Assembly: GCA_903884065.1 (NCBI GenBank)
Contig: CAISDL010000035.1
Coordinates: forward strand, 1-38,865
Source: an uncultured Actinomycetes bacterium
GTDB lineage: Bacteria; Actinomycetota; Actinomycetes; Mycobacteriales; Mycobacteriaceae
Reading direction: 5' to 3'
DNA length: 38,865 nt
This document shows, piece after piece, positions 1 to 8,434 of this stretch. Position 1 is the first letter of the stretch, and every line of letters starts with the position of its first letter. Under the pieces are notes generated by a model. It was given only the letters and a program-made list of their open reading frames with translations, did not search any database and had not been told where the DNA came from. The position numbers and the translations under genes were made by a program.

Positions 1-806
1 ACCGCGCCGGCTTGGGCGGCGTCGCGACCGGCAAAGGTGAACTCCGCTGTCGTGGCCCGGGTGACCGGAACCTCCACCAGTTCGTACTCCAGGTCGGTGA
101 CTACCCCGAAGTTGCCGCCCGCCCCGCCGCGCAGGCCCCAGAACAGGTCGGGGTTCTCCGTGGCGCTGGCCGTCACGACGGCGCCGTCGGCGGTCACCAT
201 GGTGACCTTGCGTAGCCGGTCGGCGGTCAGCCCCGCCCATGGCGCGTTGGGTCCGATCCCCCCGCCCAGGGTCAGGCCCGCCACCCCCACCCCCGGGCAG
301 TTGCCGCCGGGCAGCAGCAATCGGCCGGAGCCACCCTGCGGCAGCAGCTTGGCAAGGTCGGCGTTGCGCACACCGGCCTGTGCCCGCAGCGTGGTCCCGG
401 TGATCGTGGCGGCGTTCATCGTGCGCGTGGAGAGGACGATCCCTCGCGAACTCGATGCACTCGCGTAGTTGTGGCCGCCACCGCGAATCGCGAACGGAGT
501 CTTGGTCTTCCGCGCCCAGGTGATGGCCGCTGCGACATCGTCGGTGCCTGCGCACTGCACCACCGCTTCCGGCATGGTGGCTGCGAAGCGCAGATTGCGC
601 GGGGTGGCCAGCTCCGCATAGCCGGCCCCGTCGGGACGGATCACCGACCCGCGCAGGCTCTTCTCCAAGTCAGCCCAGGCGTTCGGGTTCACCTCGGGTT
701 GTGCTAACGGTGGCGCCTCGGTTGGCGGTGCCGAGCACGAGACGACCAGTCCGGCAGCGGTCAGTCCGGCAGCGGCGAGCAGTTCACGGCGGGTCAGACG
801 TGCCAT
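1..806 (-). CDS. FAD-linked (berberine-bridge type) oxidase, Tat-exported, 3' part missing
   Basis: The gene runs off the left edge, so only the first 268 codons are visible; the frame is open throughout. The ATG at 806 gives a twin-arginine signal (RRELLAAAGL at residues 6-15) followed by a hydrophobic run and a cysteine at residue 24 (VVSC), which could be a lipobox. The rest is an FAD-binding PCMH-type domain: IRGGGHNYA with His112, GGNCPGVGVAG with Cys170, then LGGGIG and the GLRGGAGGNFG segment. In the berberine-bridge/GOOX family, His and Cys at these two places attach FAD covalently, so a bicovalent flavoprotein acting outside the membrane is inferred. The substrate cannot be told. The gene lies 37 nt downstream of leuS on the same strand and may be cotranscribed with it. 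Confidence 0.85.
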   Translation of the reverse strand, partial: MARLTRRELLAAAGLTAAGLVVSCSAPPTEAPPLAQPEVNPNAWADLEKSLRGSVIRPDGAGYAELATPRNLRFAATMPEAVVQCAGTDDVAAAITWARKTKTPFAIRGGGHNYASASSSRGIVLSTRTMNAATITGTTLRAQAGVRNADLAKLLPQGGSGRLLLPGGNCPGVGVAGLTLGGGIGPNAPWAGLTADRLRKVTMVTADGAVVTASATENPDLFWGLRGGAGGNFGVVTDLEYELVEVPVTRATTAEFTFAGRDAAQAGA

Positions 807-843
807 GGTGGCCAGTAAAACACCGCGCCCCCGAACCAGCCCC

Positions 844-3711
844 TCAGACGACGATATTCACGAGCCGTCCGGGGACCACGATCACCTTCTTGGGTGTCGC
901 TCCGGCCAGGAAGGCCGCCACCTTCTCATCGGCCAGTGCCGCCTGCTCGAGGTCGTCCTTGCCGGCCTCGGCCCCGACGGTGATGTGGCCGCGCACCTTG
1001 CCGTTGACCTGAACCGGGTACTCGACGGTGTCGGCGGACAGATAGCGCTCGTCGGCCACCGGGAACGGACCGTGCGCCAACGACGTACCGTGGCCGAGCC
1101 GACGCCACAGTTCCTCGGCTAGGTGCGGGGCCAGCGGAGCCGTCATGAGCACCAGCGGTTCGAGCGCCGCGCGCGCGGTGACGCCCGCTTTGGTCAGGTG
1201 GTTGGTGTACTCGATCAACTTCGCGGCGGCGGTGTTGTTGCGCAGGCACGTGTAGTCGTCACGCACACCGGCGATGGTGCGGTGCAACGCCCGTAGCGTC
1301 TCATCGTCCAGCGGATCCTCGGAAACCCTTGTGGATCCGGTGGATTCGTCAACCACCAGCCGCCAGACCCGCTGCAGGAATCGGTGCGCGCCCACGACAT
1401 CCTTGGTGGCCCAGGGCCGCGAGGCCTCCAGTGGGCCCATCGACATCTCGTAGACCCGGAGCGTGTCGGCGCCGTAGGACTCGCAGATCTCGTCGGGCGA
1501 GATCGAGTTCTTCAGGCTCTTGCCGATCTTGCCGAACTCCTGGAACACCTCGATCTCACCGCCGGGCCCGGGGAGGTAGAACCGGCCGTCACGTTCGACC
1601 ACGTCGGCGGCAGGAACGTAGGTGCCGCGGGAATCGGTGTAGGCGAACGCCTGGATGTAGCCCTGATTCACCAAGCGGCGGTAGGGCTCCCGCGACGTCA
1701 CGTGGCCGAGGTCGTAGAGAACCTTGTGCCAGAACCGCGAGTACAGCAGATGCAGCACGGCGTGCTCCACCCCGCCGACGTAGAGATCCACGCCACCGGG
1801 ATCGTCCGGGCCGTGCTCGGCCGGACGCGGGCCCATCCAGTAGGCCTCGTTGCGCTTGTCGCAGAACTGCTCGCTGTTGTGCGGGTCGGCGTAGCGCAAC
1901 TCGTACCAGGAACTGCCCGCCCACTGCGGCATCACATTGGTGTCGCGGGTGTAGGAGCGCAGTCCGTCGCCGAGATCCAGGTCGACATGCACCCAGTCGC
2001 CGGCCTTGTTCAGCGGGGGCGACGGCTCGCTGTCGGGGTCGTCCGGGTCGAACATCACCGGCGCATAGTCCGCGATGTCGGGCAGTTCCACCGGGAGCAT
2101 CGAGTCGGGCAACGGGTGGGCGCGCCCGTCGGCGTCATAGACGATGGGAAACGGCTCGCCCCAATACCTTTGGCGGGCGAAGAGCCAGTCACGCAGTTTG
2201 TACTCGACGCGCGCCCGGCCGCGGCCGTCGGCTTCCAGCCGGGCCGTGATCGCGTGTTTGGCCTCCGCGACGCCCAGGCCGTCGAGGTACCCGGAGTTCA
2301 CCAGCAGGCCGTCGCCCGCGAACGCCTCGTGCGAGACATCGCCGCCGGCGATGACGTCGATGATCGGCAGCCCGAACTCGGCGGCGAACTCCCAGTCGCG
2401 CTGGTCGTGACCCGGCACCGCCATGATGGCGCCGGTGCCGTAGCCGAGGAGCACGTAGTCGGCGATGAAAACCGGAACCTGTTGGCCGTTGGCCGGATTG
2501 ACCGCATAGCTGCCCAGGAACACGCCCGTCTTGGTCTTGTTCTCCTGGCGCTCGAGGTCGGACTTGGCCGCGATCGCACGGCGGTAGGCGACGACGGCCT
2601 CCGCGGGTGTGGCCGACCCATTGGTCCAGCGTGGGTCCACCCCGGCGGGCCACTGATCCGCCACGATCCGGTCGACCAATTCGTGTTCGGGCGCCAGCAC
2701 CAGATAGGTGGCACCGAAAAGGGTATCGGGGCGGGTGGTGAACACTTCGATGTCATCGTCACCAAGGGCAAACAGCGCCGAGGCGCCGGTGGACCGGCCG
2801 ATCCAGTTGCGCTGCATGGCCTTGACCTTGTCCGGCCAGTCCAGGACGTCGAGGTCCTCGAGGAGGCGGTCGGAGTAGGCGGTGATCCGCATCATCCACT
2901 GCCGCAGGCGTTTCCGGAAAACCGGGAAGTTGCCGCGTTCGCTGCGGCCGTCGGAGGTGACTTCCTCGTTGGCCAGCACGGTTCCCAGCCCGGGGCACCA
3001 GTTGACCAGCGAGTCGGCCCGGTAGACCAGGCGGTATCCGTCGATGACGTCGGCGCGCTCGCCCGACGTCAGCCCCGACCACTTCCGGCCGTCGTCGAGA
3101 GTCCTTTGGCCGCTGTCGAATTCGGCGAGCAGCTCGCTGATGCGCCTTGCCTTGTTGAGCTGCGGGTCGAACCAGGCGTTGTAGATCTGCAGGAAGATCC
3201 ACTGGGTCCAGGTGTAGAAGTCGACGTCGGTGGTGGAGAAGCTGCGGCGCTGGTCGTGTCCGAGGCCGAGCCGGCCGAGTTGGCGCCGGAAGTTGACGAT
3301 GTTGGCTTCGGTGCGGGTGCGCGGATGGGTGCCGGTCTGAACCGCGTACTGCTCCGCGGGCAGGCCGAACGAGTCGAAACCCAAGGCGTGCAGAACATTG
3401 CGGCCGGTCATCCGGAAGTAGCGCGCGTAGACGTCGGTCGCGATGTAGCCCAAGGGGTGTCCGACGTGCAATCCCTCGCCCGAGGGATACGGGAACATGT
3501 CCTGGACGAACATCTTGTCCGCCGGTACGGCGCTGCCGTCGGTGGGCGCCAGAGAGCCGACGGGGTTCGGCACGTTGAAGGTGCCCCAACCCTGCCAGTT
3601 GCCCTGCCACTCCTGTTCGATGCGGCCGGCCAGTTCCGCGGTGTAGCGGTGCCGCGGTACATCTGCGCCGCCGTCGGAGCCGTCCGTGGTGGCAGTCGGC
3701 GATTCGGTCAC
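844..3711 (-). CDS. leuS: Leucyl-tRNA synthetase
   Basis: Class I aminoacyl-tRNA synthetase of 955 residues that charges tRNA-Leu with leucine in the cytoplasm. The N-terminal catalytic core carries the HIGH signature as HVGH (residues 82-85) in [10 protein letters not shown]. The long CP1 insertion for editing follows ([12 protein letters not shown], then [18 protein letters not shown]). The KMSKS loop appears as KIGKS (728-732), as I recall for other mycobacterial LeuRS. The C-terminus has the anticodon-binding helices and the [11 protein letters not shown] segment. The open frame extends hundreds of codons further upstream, but family similarity begins at the GTG at 3711 ([10 protein letters not shown]), and a TACCCT hexamer lies 7 nt in front of it, which suits leaderless translation. 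It is divergent from the mtc28-like gene. Confidence 0.97.
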   Translation of the reverse strand: MTESPTATTDGSDGGADVPRHRYTAELAGRIEQEWQGNWQGWGTFNVPNPVGSLAPTDGSAVPADKMFVQDMFPYPSGEGLHVGHPLGYIATDVYARYFRMTGRNVLHALGFDSFGLPAEQYAVQTGTHPRTRTEANIVNFRRQLGRLGLGHDQRRSFSTTDVDFYTWTQWIFLQIYNAWFDPQLNKARRISELLAEFDSGQRTLDDGRKWSGLTSGERADVIDGYRLVYRADSLVNWCPGLGTVLANEEVTSDGRSERGNFPVFRKRLRQWMMRITAYSDRLLEDLDVLDWPDKVKAMQRNWIGRSTGASALFALGDDDIEVFTTRPDTLFGATYLVLAPEHELVDRIVADQWPAGVDPRWTNGSATPAEAVVAYRRAIAAKSDLERQENKTKTGVFLGSYAVNPANGQQVPVFIADYVLLGYGTGAIMAVPGHDQRDWEFAAEFGLPIIDVIAGGDVSHEAFAGDGLLVNSGYLDGLGVAEAKHAITARLEADGRGRARVEYKLRDWLFARQRYWGEPFPIVYDADGRAHPLPDSMLPVELPDIADYAPVMFDPDDPDSEPSPPLNKAGDWVHVDLDLGDGLRSYTRDTNVMPQWAGSSWYELRYADPHNSEQFCDKRNEAYWMGPRPAEHGPDDPGGVDLYVGGVEHAVLHLLYSRFWHKVLYDLGHVTSREPYRRLVNQGYIQAFAYTDSRGTYVPAADVVERDGRFYLPGPGGEIEVFQEFGKIGKSLKNSISPDEICESYGADTLRVYEMSMGPLEASRPWATKDVVGAHRFLQRVWRLVVDESTGSTRVSEDPLDDETLRALHRTIAGVRDDYTCLRNNTAAAKLIEYTNHLTKAGVTARAALEPLVLMTAPLAPHLAEELWRRLGHGTSLAHGPFPVADERYLSADTVEYPVQVNGKVRGHITVGAEAGKDDLEQAALADEKVAAFLAGATPKKVIVVPGRLVNIVV

Positions 3712-3718
3712 GGGAGAC

Positions 3719-3724
3719 AGGGTA
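3719..3724 (-). promoter_or_regulatory. -10 element of leuS, leaderless arrangement
   Basis: TACCCT on the minus strand fits the mycobacterial TAnnnT -10 consensus. It ends 7 nt before the GTG at 3711, so transcription would start at or next to the first base of the start codon. No Shine-Dalgarno sequence precedes the GTG. No convincing -35 is visible. Confidence 0.5.
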
Positions 3725-3771
3725 TCGGTGCGCCGCTCGAGCCGACGACGCCGGAGGAGCGGCATATCGAG

Positions 3772-3803
3772 CCCCGGTAGGCAACGGCCCCGGTAGGCAA
3801 CGG
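3772..3803. repeat. Perfect 16-bp tandem duplication in the leuS/mtc28 divergent region
   Basis: CCCCGGTAGGCAACGG occurs twice head to tail (3772-3787 and 3788-3803). The same 249-nt divergent region also has GGTTCCAGC repeated at an 11-bp period (3840-3848 and 3851-3859) and CGGTATCGG occurring at both ends of this stretch. The repeats could be regulator half-sites or simple replication slippage. Confidence 0.6.
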
Positions 3804-3960
3804 CTCGGTATCGGTTGCATCGCAGGGCGGTCAGGGGTTGGTTCCAGCTCGGTTCCAGCGGTGCCCGAAGCGTGGAAGTGCTGGTTATGTGGGCCTCAGA
3901 CAGTGGGCCGTATACGCCCAATCGGGGCGGCCCAACCGTGCGAACAAGGAACAGACGACG

Positions 3961-5028
3961 ATGAACAGGAATGCCCGTAACTGGCGGGTGGTAATTGGTG
4001 GTCTTGCGGCCGGGACAGCGGCCGTCATCGGATTCACCGGCGCGAGCGCGTCGGCCGAGCCGGTTCCGCCCGCACCGCCGGTCCCCGCAACCGTCACCGT
4101 GACGCAGACCGTGACGGTGGCCCCCGAGGCGGCCCCGCCCGCGCCGGGCAGCACCGCCCCGAGCGCCCCGGCGAGTCCGGCAGCGGCCACCGAGGCCGCA
4201 CCCGCCGCGACGCCCGCGCCGCAGCCGGCGACATCGGGCACCATCGCGGAGTTCCTGAAAGAGAAGGGCGTCGCACTCGAGGCTCAGCAGGCGTCCGCGT
4301 TCAAGGCGCTCAACATCGTGCTGCCCGTTCCGCCCGGCTGGAGTGTGGTTCCCGACCCGAACGTGCCCGACGCCTTCGGCGTGATCGCCGACCGCAAGGG
4401 CGGCGACGGGCTCTACACCTCCAACGCCCAGGTCCTGGTCTACAAACTCGTCGGAGACTTCGACGCGACGGAGGCCATCAGCCACGGGTTCGTCGACAGC
4501 CAGAAGCTCAGGGCCTGGCAGTCCACGTCGGCGTCGATGGCGGAGTTCGGCGGGTTCCCGTCATCGGTCATCACCGGCACCTACCGGGACAACGACCTGA
4601 CCCTGAACACCACGCGCCGGTACCTCATCGCCACTGCGGGAGCCGATCGCTATCTGGTGTCACTGTCGGTGACGACGGCGGCCAACCAGGTGGTCGCGGC
4701 GGCGATCGCCACCGACGCGATCCTCAACGGCTTCCGGGTCACCGACCCGGCCGCCGCGCCCAGCACCGCGCCGGCACCGGCACCCGCGCCCGCCCCGGCG
4801 GAGCCGCCTGCCGCGGCGGCCCTGGCAGCACCCGCCGCTCCGCCCGTGGCCGCCGCCCCGGTCACCCCGTTGGCAGCACCCGTACCGGCCGCGCCGGCAC
4901 CGGCCGCTGCACCGGCGGCGCCAGCGCCCGCACCGGTAGCGGCACCGGCAGAGCCGCCGGCCGCTGCACCGGCGCCGGCCGCCCCGGTCGTGGCAGCCCC
5001 GGTCGTGGCAGCCCCGCCCGTGCAGTAA
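3961..5028 (+). CDS. mtc28: Mtc28-like secreted proline-rich antigen (LpqN/LpqT-type domain)
   Basis: 355-residue secreted protein. The start at ATG 3961 is supported by AAGGA 10 nt upstream and by a signal peptide (hydrophobic residues 9-28, likely cleavage after ASASA near residue 32). A short Pro/Thr/Val linker (33-90) leads to the globular domain (about 92-262), which contains the [35 protein letters not shown] and YLVSLSVTT segments characteristic of the mycobacterial LpqN/LpqT family and of the 28-kDa antigen Mtc28 (Rv0040c), whose position divergent from leuS is also the same. The last 94 residues are almost only Ala, Pro and Val, a longer low-complexity tail than I recall for the M. 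tuberculosis protein. The molecular role is unknown; the tail suggests a cell-wall-embedded or flexible segment. Symbol assigned by similarity and synteny. Confidence 0.88.
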   Translation: MNRNARNWRVVIGGLAAGTAAVIGFTGASASAEPVPPAPPVPATVTVTQTVTVAPEAAPPAPGSTAPSAPASPAAATEAAPAATPAPQPATSGTIAEFLKEKGVALEAQQASAFKALNIVLPVPPGWSVVPDPNVPDAFGVIADRKGGDGLYTSNAQVLVYKLVGDFDATEAISHGFVDSQKLRAWQSTSASMAEFGGFPSSVITGTYRDNDLTLNTTRRYLIATAGADRYLVSLSVTTAANQVVAAAIATDAILNGFRVTDPAAAPSTAPAPAPAPAPAEPPAAAALAAPAAPPVAAAPVTPLAAPVPAAPAPAAAPAAPAPAPVAAPAEPPAAAPAPAAPVVAAPVVAAPPVQ

Positions 5029-5045
5029 CGCCAGCAGAGGCCTCG

Positions 5046-5051
5046 TATTCT
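5046..5051 (+). promoter_or_regulatory. -10 element for the small membrane protein, leaderless arrangement
   Basis: TATTCT fits TAnnnT and ends 6 nt before the ATG at 5058. There is no Shine-Dalgarno sequence in between, so a leaderless transcript beginning at the ATG is likely. Confidence 0.5.
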
Positions 5052-5057
5052 CAGGCT

Positions 5058-5414
5058 ATGACCGTTGCTGCTGTGGTGTGTCTGGGCTTGGCCGTGCTGA
5101 TCGGCGGCTCCGGTCTGTGGACGCTGAACCACAGGCCCGGAGTCGACCTCACCGGTCAGGTCATGCGCGCCGTGGCGCCCACCCAGCTTGCGGCCGCGGT
5201 GATGCTGGTTGTAGGGGCCGTCCTGGCTCTCGCCGCGCCGGCCACGATCGGCACGATCGGGTTGATCGGAGGCGTGGCCGGCGCGATCGGCACGATCGCC
5301 GCCGGGTCCTGGCAGGGCGCCCGCTACGCGGCGCGCCGGGAGGCCGGCGCCGGTGGCGGCTGCGGATCGAGTGACGGGTGCGGCGGATGCGCGAAAGTAT
5401 GCGAATCCGGCTAG
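5058..5414 (+). CDS. Small three-helix membrane protein with C-terminal cysteine cluster (Rv0039c-like)
   Basis: 118 residues. Three hydrophobic segments are visible: about 1-20, 43-60 and 62-82; the last two are nearly contiguous and glycine-rich (IGTIGLIGGVAGAIGTIAAG), a hairpin-like pattern. The C-terminal tail is basic, then glycine-rich, and ends with four cysteines at 102, 108, 111 and 115 (CGSSDGCGGCAKVC), a spacing that could bind a metal or form disulfides. It sits where Rv0039c lies in M. tuberculosis, downstream of the mtc28-like gene and convergent with the yqgE gene, whose stop codon is only 3 nt away. The function is not known, and nothing in the sequence assigns one. Confidence 0.8.
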   Translation: MTVAAVVCLGLAVLIGGSGLWTLNHRPGVDLTGQVMRAVAPTQLAAAVMLVVGAVLALAAPATIGTIGLIGGVAGAIGTIAAGSWQGARYAARREAGAGGGCGSSDGCGGCAKVCESG

Positions 5415-5417
5415 GAG

Positions 5418-6023
5418 CTAGTTCCTGCTGAGGTCGACCGGGTGGGTCGCCAGCAGCGCCAGCGGCAGCGGCTGACGGCGCAGCACCCGCGACCACAGGT
5501 CCACCCGGGGCTGTACCAGAACGTCCGAGGGCAACGCCGACAACACGATCCAGTCATCGCGTTCGATCTCACCCTCGAGCTGTCCGATGGTCCAGCCCGA
5601 ATAGCCGGCGAAGATCCGGAGGCCCTCCACGGAGGCGGCGATCAGTTCGGGGTCGGCGTCGAGATCGACCATGACGATCCGGCCCGCCACGTGGCGCAGG
5701 CCCGTCATACCCTCCGGGTCGACACCGACCCGGAGGATGCCGAGGCATAGCGCCGCATCCCGTTTGACCGGTCCGCCGATGAACATGGATCGGGGTTTGG
5801 CAACCAGATCCGCCCACTGCGGCAGCACGTTGTAGACCGCGGTCTCGCTGGGCCGGTTGAGCACGACTCCGAGGGTTCCGCCGTCGTTGTGCTCGACGAC
5901 GTAAATGACACTGCGGCGGAACGTCGGCTCGAGCAGATCGATGTTTGCCAACAACAGCGTTCCCGCCCGCACCCTGTTCGCTGCGGGCGCCACGAAGTCC
6001 TCGGGCTCCTCCGGCTGCGCCAC
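5418..6023 (-). CDS. YqgE/AlgH family protein (UPF0301)
   Basis: 201 residues, full length for the UPF0301 family. The family landmarks are all present: RAGTLLLAN near the N-terminus, [24 protein letters not shown], the MFIGGPV segment, [19 protein letters not shown], and a C-terminal [16 protein letters not shown]. The GTG at 6023 ([11 protein letters not shown]) is chosen because similarity to Rv0038 begins there; there is no closer ATG in frame. AlgH/YqgE proteins are cytoplasmic, of known fold but unclear biochemical role; the name AlgH comes from an alginate-regulation phenotype in Pseudomonas that does not transfer here. It is divergent from the MFS gene, with 53 nt between the starts. 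Confidence 0.92.
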   Translation of the reverse strand: MAQPEEPEDFVAPAANRVRAGTLLLANIDLLEPTFRRSVIYVVEHNDGGTLGVVLNRPSETAVYNVLPQWADLVAKPRSMFIGGPVKRDAALCLGILRVGVDPEGMTGLRHVAGRIVMVDLDADPELIAASVEGLRIFAGYSGWTIGQLEGEIERDDWIVLSALPSDVLVQPRVDLWSRVLRRQPLPLALLATHPVDLSRN

Positions 6024-6064
6024 CGGACCATCATGGCATGGCTCATAACCGCGATCAGGCTTTG

Positions 6065-6070
6065 TACTGT
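6065..6070 (+). promoter_or_regulatory. -10 element of the MFS gene, leaderless arrangement
   Basis: TACTGT fits TAnnnT and ends 6 nt before the GTG at 6077. It supports that GTG as the true start over in-frame upstream codons. Confidence 0.5.
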
Positions 6071-6076
6071 GGGTCA

Positions 6077-7357
6077 GTGGTCGACGCCCGCGCCTCCGGC
6101 TCACTGTGGCGTTCGGTGCGCAGCCTGCCGGACTTCTGGCGCCTGCTGGAGTTGCGGATGGCAAGCCAGTTCGGCGACGGACTCTTTCAGGGCGGCCTCG
6201 CCGGAGGTTTGTTGTTCAACCCCGAGCGTGCCTCCGACCCCTGGGCGGTGGCCGGAGCCTTCGCGGTGCTGTTCCTGCCTTACTCGCTGCTCGGCCCGTT
6301 CGCCGGTGCGCTGCTGGACCGGTGGGATCGCCGCGGCGTGCTCATCGTGGCGAACGCCGCGCGACTGGTGGCGGTCCTCGGGGTGGCGGTCCTGCTGGCC
6401 GTCGGCGCCCGAGATCTGTTCGTGCTGTGCGGCGCACTGATCGTCAACGGGTTCAGCCGATTCGTGACGTCCGGATTCTCTGCGGCGCTGCCGCACCTGG
6501 TGCCTCGCGACCAGGTCGTCACGATGAACTCGGTGGCGACCGCGACGGGCGCCACCGCGACGTTCCTGGGCGCCAACTTCATGCTGGTGCCGCGCTGGAT
6601 CGTCGGCGACGGGGACGCCGCGGCGGCGACCGTCATGTTCCTGGTGGCCGTCCCGGTCGCGACCGCGTTGTGGCTGTCGGCCCGCTTCCGCCCACATGCA
6701 CTCGGTCCCGACCACACCGCCGTACACGGGTCGGTGTTCTACGCGGTGGCCACCGGCTGGGGCTACGGGATCCGGACCATCGCGGCGACACCGTCGGTGG
6801 CGGCCACCCTGTCGGGTCTGACGGCCCACCGGATGGTGTTCGGCATCAACACCCTGCTGGTTCTGGTGATCGTTCGGCACACCGGCGCAGCGGGTTTCGG
6901 TGGCCTGGGCACCGCCGTGGTGTTCGTGGCGGCCACCGGCATCGGCTCGTTCCTGGCCAACGTGCTGACGCCGATGGCGGTGCGGCGGTGGGGCCGTTAT
7001 GCCGCCGCCAACGTGGCGTTGATGTGCGCGGCGCTCGTCCAACTCGCCGGTGCGACACTCGATCTGAGGGTGATGGTGCTCTGCGGCTTCTTCCTCGGGC
7101 TGGCCGGGCAGACGGTGAAGCTGTGCGCCGACACCGCGATGCAGATCGACGTCGACGACGCGCTTCGCGGTCACGTGTTCGCCGTTCAGGATGCGCTGTT
7201 CTGGATGGCGTTCATCGTGGCGATCACTGCGGCCGCCGCGGTGATTCCATCCGACGGCCGCTCCGCGGTGCTGGCGCTGGCCGGCTCGGTGATCTATCTG
7301 GCGGGCCTGGCCGTCCACGCGCGGCTGGGCCGCCGGCGGCTGCCCGCTTCGCTCTAG
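6077..7357 (+). CDS. MFS-family membrane transporter (Rv0037c-like)
   Basis: 426-residue polytopic membrane protein. The first loop holds the MFS-type pattern in which helix 2 ends with [14 protein letters not shown], the motif-A equivalent between helices 2 and 3. Roughly ten to twelve hydrophobic segments follow, for example [20 protein letters not shown] and a late [21 protein letters not shown]. It is closest in kind to the DHA-type drug/efflux branch (MFS_1/MFS_3). The substrate cannot be read from the sequence. The GTG at 6077 ([27 protein letters not shown]) is favoured because similarity to mycobacterial homologues starts there and a -10 lies just before it; the frame stays open upstream to 5945. 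The next gene starts 11 nt after the stop. Confidence 0.88.
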   Translation: MVDARASGSLWRSVRSLPDFWRLLELRMASQFGDGLFQGGLAGGLLFNPERASDPWAVAGAFAVLFLPYSLLGPFAGALLDRWDRRGVLIVANAARLVAVLGVAVLLAVGARDLFVLCGALIVNGFSRFVTSGFSAALPHLVPRDQVVTMNSVATATGATATFLGANFMLVPRWIVGDGDAAAATVMFLVAVPVATALWLSARFRPHALGPDHTAVHGSVFYAVATGWGYGIRTIAATPSVAATLSGLTAHRMVFGINTLLVLVIVRHTGAAGFGGLGTAVVFVAATGIGSFLANVLTPMAVRRWGRYAAANVALMCAALVQLAGATLDLRVMVLCGFFLGLAGQTVKLCADTAMQIDVDDALRGHVFAVQDALFWMAFIVAITAAAAVIPSDGRSAVLALAGSVIYLAGLAVHARLGRRRLPASL

Positions 7358-7360
7358 GCT
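7355..7360 (+). promoter_or_regulatory. -10 element overlapping the MFS stop codon, for the DinB-like gene
   Basis: TAGGCT fits TAnnnT, begins with the TAG stop of the MFS gene, and ends 8 nt before the ATG at 7369. No Shine-Dalgarno sequence is present, so the downstream gene may have its own leaderless transcript. Confidence 0.4.
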
Positions 7361-7368
7361 GGTGCGCC

Positions 7369-8142
7369 ATGAGCGTTGCCGACCCGATCATCGACGACCT
7401 GCAGAACGAGAGCGACGCCCTCGACACTCTGGTCGCCGTCCTGCCCGCCGAACAGTGGGCGCTGCCCACCCCGGCCCCGGGATGGACGATCGCCCACCAG
7501 ATCGGCCACCTGTTGTGGACCGACCGGGTGGCGTTGACGTCGATCACCGACGAGGCCGCCTTCAACGACCTCGTCGCCGGTGCCGCACCCCGGATCGGCA
7601 CCTTCGTCGACGATGCGGCCGAGGAGACGGCGGCGGCGCCACCGGCCGAACTGCTGGCGGACTGGCGTCGTACCCGCAGCGCCCTGCACGAGGCGCTGCG
7701 CTCCGTGCCCGAGGGCCGCAAGCTGCTGTGGTTCGGCCCGCCGATGAGCGGCGCGTCGATGGCCACCGCCCGGTTGATGGAGACCTGGGCGCACGGCCTG
7801 GATGTGGCCGATGCGCTGGGCGCCGACGTCGCGCCGTCGCCGCGGCTGAGGTCCATCGCCCACCTCGGCGTGCGCACCCGCGACTTCGCCTTCACCGTGC
7901 ACGGGCTGACCCCGCCGGCGGAGCCGTTCCGGGTGGAACTGGCCGCCCCGGACGGGGATGTATGGGCCTGGGGCCCGCAGGACGCCGCTCAGCGCGTGCG
8001 GGGCACCGCACTCGACTTCTGCTACCTGGTCACCCAGCGGCGGCCCATGGCCGAACTGGAGCTGGTGGCCGTCGGGCCGGATGCCCAGAAGTGGCTGGCG
8101 ATCGCACAGGCCTTCGCGGGTCCGCCCGGCGTGGGGCGCTGA
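7369..8142 (+). CDS. DinB/mycothiol maleylpyruvate isomerase-fold metal-binding protein (Rv0036c-like)
   Basis: 257 residues, the usual length of the TIGR03084-type mycobacterial family. The N-terminal half is a DinB-like four-helix bundle: [15 protein letters not shown] carries the first metal-binding histidines, and [14 protein letters not shown] gives the Glu-x3-His pair that, in mycothiol-dependent maleylpyruvate isomerase, completes the metal site. A C-terminal domain follows (about 165-257, [21 protein letters not shown] to [11 protein letters not shown]). The family is linked to mycothiol-dependent chemistry, but the substrate of this clade is not established. Its last codons and its TGA stop lie inside the first unit of a tandem repeat array, so the array supplies the end of the gene. 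Confidence 0.88.
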   Translation: MSVADPIIDDLQNESDALDTLVAVLPAEQWALPTPAPGWTIAHQIGHLLWTDRVALTSITDEAAFNDLVAGAAPRIGTFVDDAAEETAAAPPAELLADWRRTRSALHEALRSVPEGRKLLWFGPPMSGASMATARLMETWAHGLDVADALGADVAPSPRLRSIAHLGVRTRDFAFTVHGLTPPAEPFRVELAAPDGDVWAWGPQDAAQRVRGTALDFCYLVTQRRPMAELELVAVGPDAQKWLAIAQAFAGPPGVGR

Positions 8143-8426
8143 GCGCGCCAGCGCGAGGCGCAGCCACGCCGCAAGACAGAGCGTGGGGCGCTGAGCGCGC
8201 CAGCGCGAGGCGCAGCCACGCCGTAGGACAGAGCGTGGGGCGCTGAGCGCGTCAGCGCGAGGCGCAGCCACGCCGTAAGACAGAGCGTGGGGCGCTGAGC
8301 GCGTCAGCGCGGAGGCGCAGCCACGCCGTAAGACAGAGCGTGGGGCGCTGAGCGCGTCAGCGCGGAGGCGCAGCCACGCCGTAAGACAGAGCGTGGGGCG
8401 CTGAGCGCGTCAGCGCGGAGGCGCAG
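8129..8426. repeat. Tandem array of a 52-53 bp hairpin-forming repeat, five full copies and a partial sixth
   Basis: Units start at 8129, 8181, 8233, 8285, 8338 and 8391. The first three are 52 bp, the next two 53 bp (one extra G), and the last stops after 36 bp. Each begins GCGTGGGGCGCTGAGCGCG. The newer units contain the inverted repeat GCGCTGAGCGCGTCAGCGC (7-bp arms, 5-nt loop), flanked by GCGTGG and CCACGC that can pair as an outer stem. Units 1-2 have CCAGCGC in place of TCAGCGC; units 4 and 5 look identical. The array contains the stop codon of the upstream gene and ends 8 nt from the stop codon of the opposing gene. It resembles mycobacterial MIRU/VNTR loci in size and placement, but I cannot say whether its sequence matches a named family. 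Confidence 0.95.
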
Positions 8427-8434
8427 TGTCGACG

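Noticed and set aside
1384..3780. 798-residue open frame antisense to leuS
   Set aside because: It mirrors leuS codon for codon; long antisense frames are expected in high-G+C DNA, and its product (low-complexity, His/Arg/Val/Gly-rich) resembles no family.
3712..3960. T-box or other leader riboswitch in front of leuS
   Set aside because: The leuS -10 lies 7 nt from the start codon, so there is no leader, and no T-box sequence was found.
3712..4485. Upstream extension of leuS that would give 1213 residues
   Set aside because: It runs into the divergent mtc28-like gene, has no similarity to LeuRS, and a -10 lies at the family start.
6101..7318. 405-residue open frame antisense to the MFS gene
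   Set aside because: Very high His/Arg/Gln content typical of an antisense shadow; the sense strand encodes a clear transporter.
8022..8426. Short frames translated from the tandem repeats (MAAPRADALSAPRS type)
   Set aside because: They are repeat translations whose frame depends on the repeat length; no ribosome-binding site and no known protein.
8129..8426. CRISPR array
   Set aside because: The units are contiguous with no unique spacers between them, and no cas gene is present.
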